Origin: SCUN01 sp964343975
Lineage (GTDB): Bacteria > Acidobacteriota > Vicinamibacteria > Vicinamibacterales > SCN-69-37
Direction: 5' to 3'
Assembly (NCBI GenBank): GCA_964343975.1
Contig: CAYFLU010000093.1
Coordinates: 1-13,004, forward strand
DNA length: 13,004 nt
The notes beneath the pieces were generated by a model. It saw nothing but the letters and a program-made list of their open reading frames with translations, was not told the origin of the DNA and made no database searches. Below are positions 8,923 through 13,004 of the stretch, one piece after another. Numbering within the stretch: the stretch's first letter is position 1; each line of letters opens with the position of its first letter. Both the position numbers and the translations under genes were made by a program.

Positions 8923-10194
8923 ATGCGCGGCGGATTGTTCAACGAGATCCTGCGCATGTCGTGGGAGACGGTGCGCGGCAACAAGATGCGCTCGTTCCTC
9001 ACCGTGCTCGGCATCGTCATCGGCATCACGTCGATCGTCGGCATGACGTCGCTCATCCGCGGCTTCGACGAGAACTTCAAGAACTCGATCAAGTCGATCG
9101 GCCCGGATGTCGTCTACATCTCGAAGTTCAGCGGCCTCAGCTTCGCGAACGGCAAGTCGTTCCAGGAGCTGATGAAGCGCCCGAACCTGACGCCGGAAGA
9201 CGCGGCGGCCATCGAGCGCGACGCGCCGTCGATCCAGGTGGTCGACATCGTGCTCGGCCAGGGCGGCACGCAGGAACGCGTGTATTACCGGAGCGAGCGC
9301 ACGAAGCCGCTCATCACGCTCGGCACGACCGAGCGGTACGTGCGCCTGGCCAACATCGACCTCGAAGTGGGCCGCTACTTCACGGCGCCCGAGGTGCAGC
9401 ACGCGCGCAAGGTGATCGTGCTCGGACAGACGGCCTACAAGGCGCTGTTCCCGTCGGCGGATCCCATCGGCAAGAGGGTCCGGCTCGGCCTCGTCGAATA
9501 TGAAGTCATCGGCGTGGCGATGCCGCGGCCGTCCACCGGGCTCGGCGGCGGTCAGGACGACTTCATCGTCATTCCGCAGACGGCCTACCAGAAGCAATTC
9601 GGGCTCAAGGCGGCCAACTTCGGCCGTGGGGAGTTCCGCCCGATCATGATCGGCGCGATGCCGCGTGAGGGTGTGGACCGCGACACGGCGATGAAGGAAG
9701 TCGAGAACGTGATGCGCATTCGTCACGGCCTCCACCTCGACGAGCCGAACGACTTCGACATGATCACGTCGGACGCGATCCTGAAGGTCTGGGATCAGAT
9801 CAGCTCGGCGGCGTTCCTCGCGCTCGTCGTGCTCTCGTCGATCGCGCTCATGGTCGGCGGCATCGGCGTGATGAGCATCATGACGATCTCGGTCACCGAG
9901 CGCACGCGCGAGATCGGCGTCCGCAAAGCCCTGGGCGCGCGCCGCGTCGAGGTCCTCTGGCAGTTCCTGTTCGAGGCCGCGTTCCTGACCTCGCTCGGCG
10001 GCATCATCGGCGTGCTCTTCGGCAGCGGCATCGGCTACGCGATCCACTTCCTCTCGGGCTTCCCGATCTCGCTGCCCTGGTGGTCGTTCGCGATCGGCAT
10101 CGGCTTCTCGGCCAGTGTCGGCATCTTCTTCGGGATGGTGCCGGCCATCCGCGCCAGCCGCAAAGATCCCATCGAAGCCCTGCGCTACGAATAG
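8923..10194 (+). CDS. ABC transporter permease, MacB/FtsX type (second of pair)
   Basis: This 423-residue paralogue of the preceding permease has the same layout: helix 1 at about 23-45 (FLTVLGIVIGITSIVGM), a periplasmic domain (about 46-290), and helices at about 295-324, 351-374 and 386-407. It carries the FtsX signature TERTREIGVRKALGARR (325-341) and ends DPIEALRYE. It is closer to the family consensus than its partner. The two proteins probably form an asymmetric dimer, which is inference from adjacency. AAGGA (8914-8918), inside the end of the upstream gene, is its Shine-Dalgarno sequence, and the stop of that gene directly touches this ATG. No ATPase gene follows. The next gene is an unrelated GTPase beyond a hairpin. 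Confidence 0.94.
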   Translation: MRGGLFNEILRMSWETVRGNKMRSFLTVLGIVIGITSIVGMTSLIRGFDENFKNSIKSIGPDVVYISKFSGLSFANGKSFQELMKRPNLTPEDAAAIERDAPSIQVVDIVLGQGGTQERVYYRSERTKPLITLGTTERYVRLANIDLEVGRYFTAPEVQHARKVIVLGQTAYKALFPSADPIGKRVRLGLVEYEVIGVAMPRPSTGLGGGQDDFIVIPQTAYQKQFGLKAANFGRGEFRPIMIGAMPREGVDRDTAMKEVENVMRIRHGLHLDEPNDFDMITSDAILKVWDQISSAAFLALVVLSSIALMVGGIGVMSIMTISVTERTREIGVRKALGARRVEVLWQFLFEAAFLTSLGGIIGVLFGSGIGYAIHFLSGFPISLPWWSFAIGIGFSASVGIFFGMVPAIRASRKDPIEALRYE

Positions 10195-10205
10195 CGCAGA
10201 CCCTG

Positions 10206-10237
10206 CGTGCGCATGCCGACAATCCGGCATGCGCGCG
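10206..10237 (+). terminator. Strong hairpin after the permease operon, possible terminator
   Basis: The stem has a perfect 10-bp core (GCGCATGCCG pairing with CGGCATGCGC), extended to 13 bp by one G-T wobble and two further pairs, with a six-base loop (ACAATC). It begins 12 nt after the second permease stop. No T-run follows, so termination would be Rho-assisted or weak; an RNA-stabilising 3' end is the alternative. Confidence 0.55.
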
Positions 10238-10266
10238 AATTCACCGCCACCCTTCTACGCGAGGTC

Positions 10267-10272
10267 TATGAT
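10267..10272 (+). promoter_or_regulatory. Candidate -10 box for the EF-G-like gene
   Basis: TATGAT matches the -10 consensus in five of six positions and lies just after the hairpin that closes the previous operon. A start near 10279 would leave a leader of under 20 nt that still includes the Shine-Dalgarno sequence. No -35 box is evident at normal spacing. Confidence 0.3.
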
Positions 10273-10281
10273 GCCTGTAGT

Positions 10282-10287
10282 AGGAGG
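10282..10287 (+). promoter_or_regulatory. Strong ribosome binding site of the EF-G-like gene
   Basis: AGGAGG, a perfect Shine-Dalgarno core, stands eight bases before the ATG at 10296. It fixes the start and is the best such site in the window, consistent with strong translation. Confidence 0.8.
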
Positions 10288-10295
10288 GTATCGCT

Positions 10296-12392
10296 ATGAA
10301 GGTCTACGATGCTGCAGCCATCCGGAATGTCGCGGTGGTGGGACATTCCGGATCCGGAAAAACTCAGTTGATCTCCGCACTACTCGTTGACGCAGGCGCA
10401 GTGCAACGGTTCGGCAAGGTCGATGAGGGCACCACGGTTACCGATTACGATGACGAGGCCATCGCGCGCAAGCACACCCTCTCCGCCTCACTCGCTCACC
10501 TCGAATGGAAGAAGTTCAAAATCAATCTGATCGACACGCCGGGCATGGGCAATTTCCTGGCGGACGCGCGCGCGGCGCTGCATGCGGCCGACGCGGCGAT
10601 CGTGATCGTGGACGCCACGTCGGGGGTGCAGGTCTCGACGGAGAAAGTGTGGAGTTTCGCTGACGAGACATCGCTGCCCCGGCTGATCGTCGTGAACCGG
10701 CTCGACCGCGAGCGCTCGAGTTTCCAGAGCGCGGTCGATTCGATTCACGCCTATCTCGGACGCACGTGCGTGCCGTTGCAGCTGCCGCTCGGCGCCGAAA
10801 AGGACTTCCGCGGCGTGATCGACCTCGTGTCGATGACCGCCGAGATCTTCGCGCCCGATGAAAGCGGGCGCATGACCGACACCGAGATCCCCGCGAGCGA
10901 ACTCGACGCGGCGAAAGCCGCGCGCGAGACGCTGATCGAAGCCGTCGCCGAAGCCGACGAAACGCTGATGGAGACCTACTTCGCCAACGGCACGTTGACG
11001 CAGGAGGAACTGGTCACCGGGCTCACGAAGGCGATTCGCGCCGGGAAGCTCTACGGCATCTGCGTGGCGTGCGGCCTGCGCAACATCGGCGCGCAGACAC
11101 TCGCCGACGCGATCGTGACCTACCTGCCCTCGCCGGCCGACCGGCCGTTCGAAGGCGTGAACGCGAAGGGCGACGTGAGCACGTGCACGGCCGACAACAC
11201 GCTGCCGACCGTGGCGTGGGTGTGGAAGTCGATCGCGGATCCGTTCGCCGGGCAGATCACGCTGCTGCGGGTCGTGAGCGGCATTCTCAAGAGCGACGCC
11301 ACGGTCCGTAACGTCACGCGCGGCGGCGACGAGCGGCTCGGGCACCTGATGCTCCTCGAAGGCAAGACGCCGACGAACGTGCCCGAAATCCACGCCGGCG
11401 ACATCGGCGCGGTGGCCAAGCTCAAGGACACGCACACGGGCGACACGATCGGCGACAAGCACGCCGACTTCCGGGTGCCGCCGCTCCACTTCCCCGAACC
11501 CGTGCTGTCGTACGCGATGGTGCCGAAGACGCGCGGCGACGAGGACAAGATCGGCCAGTCGATGCACCGCATCCTCGAAGAGGATCCGTCGGTCGGCTAC
11601 AGCCGCGACCCGCAGACGCACGACATCCTGCTCTCTGGCCAGGGCCAGATGCACATCGAAGTCACGGTGGCGAAGTTGCGCCGCCGGTTCGGCGTCGAGG
11701 TGTCGCTCAAGCGGCCGCACACCCCCTATCGCGAGACGATCACTGCCAAAGCCGAAGCGCACGGCCGCCACAAGAAGCAGACCGGCGGGCACGGCCAGTT
11801 CGGCGACTGCAAGATCCGGGTGGAACCGCTCCCGCGCGGCTCCGATTTCGAGTTCGTCGACGACATCTTCGGCGGCGCGATTCCGCGGCAATTCGTCCCC
11901 GCCATCGAAAAGGGCATCCAGGAGACGCGCATGCGCGGCTACCTGGCCGGCTATCCGATGGTCGACTTCCGCGTGACGGTGTTCGACGGCTCGTATCACG
12001 ACGTCGACTCGAACGAGATGTCGTTCAAGATGGCGGGCCGGCTCGCGTTCAAGGACGCGATGACGCGCTGCAAGCCGACGCTGCTCGAGCCGGTGATGAA
12101 CGTCGAAGTGGTGTCGCCGTCCGACTTCGCCGGCGACCTCATGGGCGAACTGAACGGCCGTCGCGGACGCATCTCCGGCATGGACACGAAGGGCACGAAC
12201 ACCGTGATCAAGGCGCAGGTGCCGATGGCCGAGATGCTGACCTACGAGCAAACGCTCACGGCCGCCACCGGCGGACGCGGCGGCTATCACATGGAGTTCT
12301 CCCACTACGAAGAAGTGCCGGCACACCTCCTCCCGAAGATCATCGCCGCGTCGAAGGCCGAGCGCGGCGAGATCAAGGAGGACGAGGAATAG
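10296..12392 (+). CDS. fusA: EF-G-like translational GTPase (EF-G2 type paralogue)
   Basis: The 698-residue protein spans the full five-domain EF-G architecture: G domain about 1-275, domain II about 300-390, III about 400-475, IV about 478-598 and V about 600-690. The P-loop is GHSGSGKT (16-23) rather than AHIDAGKTT of main EF-G, a known mark of the EF-G-like/FusA2 group. G3 is DTPGMGNF (80-87), so Met84 replaces the catalytic His of DTPGH. G4 is NRLD (134-137) instead of NKxD. The switch I RGITI is replaced by RKHTL. Domain IV keeps a TGGHGQFGD element (496-504), and domain V keeps GRRGRISGMD. The gene stands alone, without rpsL, rpsG or tuf around it, unlike the translation-operon fusA, and has its own ribosome binding site and terminator. 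It may act as a conditional translocase or as a recycling or stress factor. The canonical housekeeping EF-G is probably elsewhere. Confidence 0.9.
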   Translation: MKVYDAAAIRNVAVVGHSGSGKTQLISALLVDAGAVQRFGKVDEGTTVTDYDDEAIARKHTLSASLAHLEWKKFKINLIDTPGMGNFLADARAALHAADAAIVIVDATSGVQVSTEKVWSFADETSLPRLIVVNRLDRERSSFQSAVDSIHAYLGRTCVPLQLPLGAEKDFRGVIDLVSMTAEIFAPDESGRMTDTEIPASELDAAKAARETLIEAVAEADETLMETYFANGTLTQEELVTGLTKAIRAGKLYGICVACGLRNIGAQTLADAIVTYLPSPADRPFEGVNAKGDVSTCTADNTLPTVAWVWKSIADPFAGQITLLRVVSGILKSDATVRNVTRGGDERLGHLMLLEGKTPTNVPEIHAGDIGAVAKLKDTHTGDTIGDKHADFRVPPLHFPEPVLSYAMVPKTRGDEDKIGQSMHRILEEDPSVGYSRDPQTHDILLSGQGQMHIEVTVAKLRRRFGVEVSLKRPHTPYRETITAKAEAHGRHKKQTGGHGQFGDCKIRVEPLPRGSDFEFVDDIFGGAIPRQFVPAIEKGIQETRMRGYLAGYPMVDFRVTVFDGSYHDVDSNEMSFKMAGRLAFKDAMTRCKPTLLEPVMNVEVVSPSDFAGDLMGELNGRRGRISGMDTKGTNTVIKAQVPMAEMLTYEQTLTAATGGRGGYHMEFSHYEEVPAHLLPKIIAASKAERGEIKEDEE

Positions 12393-12421
12393 CGCACCGA
12401 AGAAACCCCGGAAATCCCCCG

Positions 12422-12462
12422 CGACCGTGGCATCATTTCCCGATGCCACGGTCGTTTCGTTT
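12422..12462 (+). terminator. Intrinsic terminator of the EF-G-like gene, overlapping the next start codon
   Basis: A perfect 13-bp stem (12422-12434 CGACCGTGGCATC; 12442-12454 its exact complement) with a seven-base loop is followed by TTTCGTTT. It lies 30 nt after the EF-G stop and has every mark of a Rho-independent terminator. Its right arm contains the ATG (12443-12445) of the following transglycosylase gene. Confidence 0.8.
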
Positions 12463-13004
12463 GGCTGGCGCGGTGGCGCTGGCCGTTGCCCTCGCGGTGG
12501 CCCTGCCGCGAGCCCAGCAGACTGCCCCGGCGGCCGCTGCTCCCGCCGCCACGCAGACCTTTGACGAGTTTCTCGCCGGCCTGCGCGCCGAAGCCGCCAC
12601 GCGCGGCATCAGCCCCGCCACGATCGAGCTGGCGCTCACGCACGTCGAGCCGCTGCCGGTCGTCACCGAGCGCGACAAGAGCCAGCCCGAGGAAGTGATC
12701 ACGCTCGACGAGTACGTGAAGCGCCGCCTCACGCCGAAGGTCCTGAAGTCGGCGCGTGAGATGGCGGCCACGCATGCCGACGTGCTGAAGCAGATCGACG
12801 CGACCTACGGCGTGCCGCCCGCGATGATGATCGCCGTGTGGGGCGTGGAATCGAACTTCGGCCAGTTCACCGGCACGCGGCCCATCATCAGCGCGCTCGC
12901 GACACTCGCCTACGACGGCCGCCGCGCGCTCTTCCGCACGGAGCTGTTCAAGGCGCTCGAGATCCTCGACAAGGGCCACATCACGCTCGACCAGCTCAAG
13001 GGCT
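12443..13004 (+). CDS. mltB: MltB-type lytic murein transglycosylase, C-terminus cut by window edge
   Basis: 187 residues are visible. The N-terminus is a signal peptide: basic PRSFR, then a long hydrophobic AGAVALAVALAVAL, then PRAQQ. It has no lipobox Cys, so the protein should be a soluble periplasmic enzyme, unlike the lipoprotein MltB of E. coli. An Ala/Pro linker (about 26-38) precedes the catalytic domain. The core AVWGVESNFGQFTG (131-144) holds the expected catalytic Glu136, and RPIISALATLAYDGRRALFR (146-165) is typical of the GH103 (MltB/SLT_2) family, which cleaves peptidoglycan to 1,6-anhydromuramyl products. The visible part fits roughly the first half of a family member. No Shine-Dalgarno sequence precedes the ATG, and the ATG sits inside the arm of the terminator hairpin. 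A downstream GTG (12473) would lose the basic part of the signal peptide, so the ATG is kept. Confidence 0.88.
   Translation, partial: MPRSFRLAGAVALAVALAVALPRAQQTAPAAAAPAATQTFDEFLAGLRAEAATRGISPATIELALTHVEPLPVVTERDKSQPEEVITLDEYVKRRLTPKVLKSAREMAATHADVLKQIDATYGVPPAMMIAVWGVESNFGQFTGTRPIISALATLAYDGRRALFRTELFKALEILDKGHITLDQLKG

Noticed and set aside
8305..12449. Minus-strand open frames of about 640-650 codons opposite the permeases and the EF-G-like gene
   Set aside because: The products are composed largely of Asp, Glu, Arg, His and Ala repeats, have no domain or start signal, and mirror the third-position bias of the true genes.

Overview
The window is GC-rich DNA, almost fully coding, with gene-sized open frames on both strands. 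Most of the opposite-strand frames are shadows. The gene set suggests a Gram-negative, probably Acidobacteriota, perhaps the Vicinamibacteria class. It contains a type IVa pilus cluster in the order pilB-pilT-pilC-pilin, an outer-membrane barrel protein of the PorV/UPF0164/FadL-like type, a Yip1 protein followed by a MacA-like adaptor and two FtsX/MacB-type permeases, and an EF-G paralogue with a GHSGSGKT P-loop. The phylum is inferred from gene content and protein style, not from a marker gene.

Left half, minus strand, 1-5519. Reading in the direction of transcription: a secreted beta-barrel-like protein, then pilB (assembly ATPase), pilT (retraction ATPase) and pilC (inner-membrane platform). 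pilB and pilT share one base (TGATG) and pilT and pilC overlap by four (ATGA), so these three are surely one translationally coupled unit. After a 218-bp gap comes a major pilin gene, cut by the window edge. The gap carries a very good sigma-54 (-24/-12) promoter for the pilin, which would uncouple pilin expression from that of the machine genes.

Centre, 5520-5628. This short divergent intergenic region holds a 6-bp inverted repeat, a good -10 box (TACAAT) and a clear ribosome binding site for the rightward operon.

Right half, plus strand. A compact four-gene operon (gaps of 6, 3 and 0 nt) encodes a Yip1-family membrane protein, a MacA/HlyD-type periplasmic adaptor and two MacB-type permeases, but no ATP-binding subunit. 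A strong hairpin separates it from a solitary EF-G-like GTPase gene with a near-perfect Shine-Dalgarno sequence. This gene ends in a textbook 13-bp hairpin plus T-rich tail. The right arm of that hairpin contains the apparent start codon of the last gene, an MltB-type lytic transglycosylase cut by the right edge.

I see no mobile elements, CRISPR, tRNA or rRNA. Nothing here is clearly a new system. The points most worth a second look are the sigma-54 pilin promoter, the terminator that overlaps a start codon, the ATPase-less exporter operon, and the changed GTPase motifs of the EF-G paralogue.
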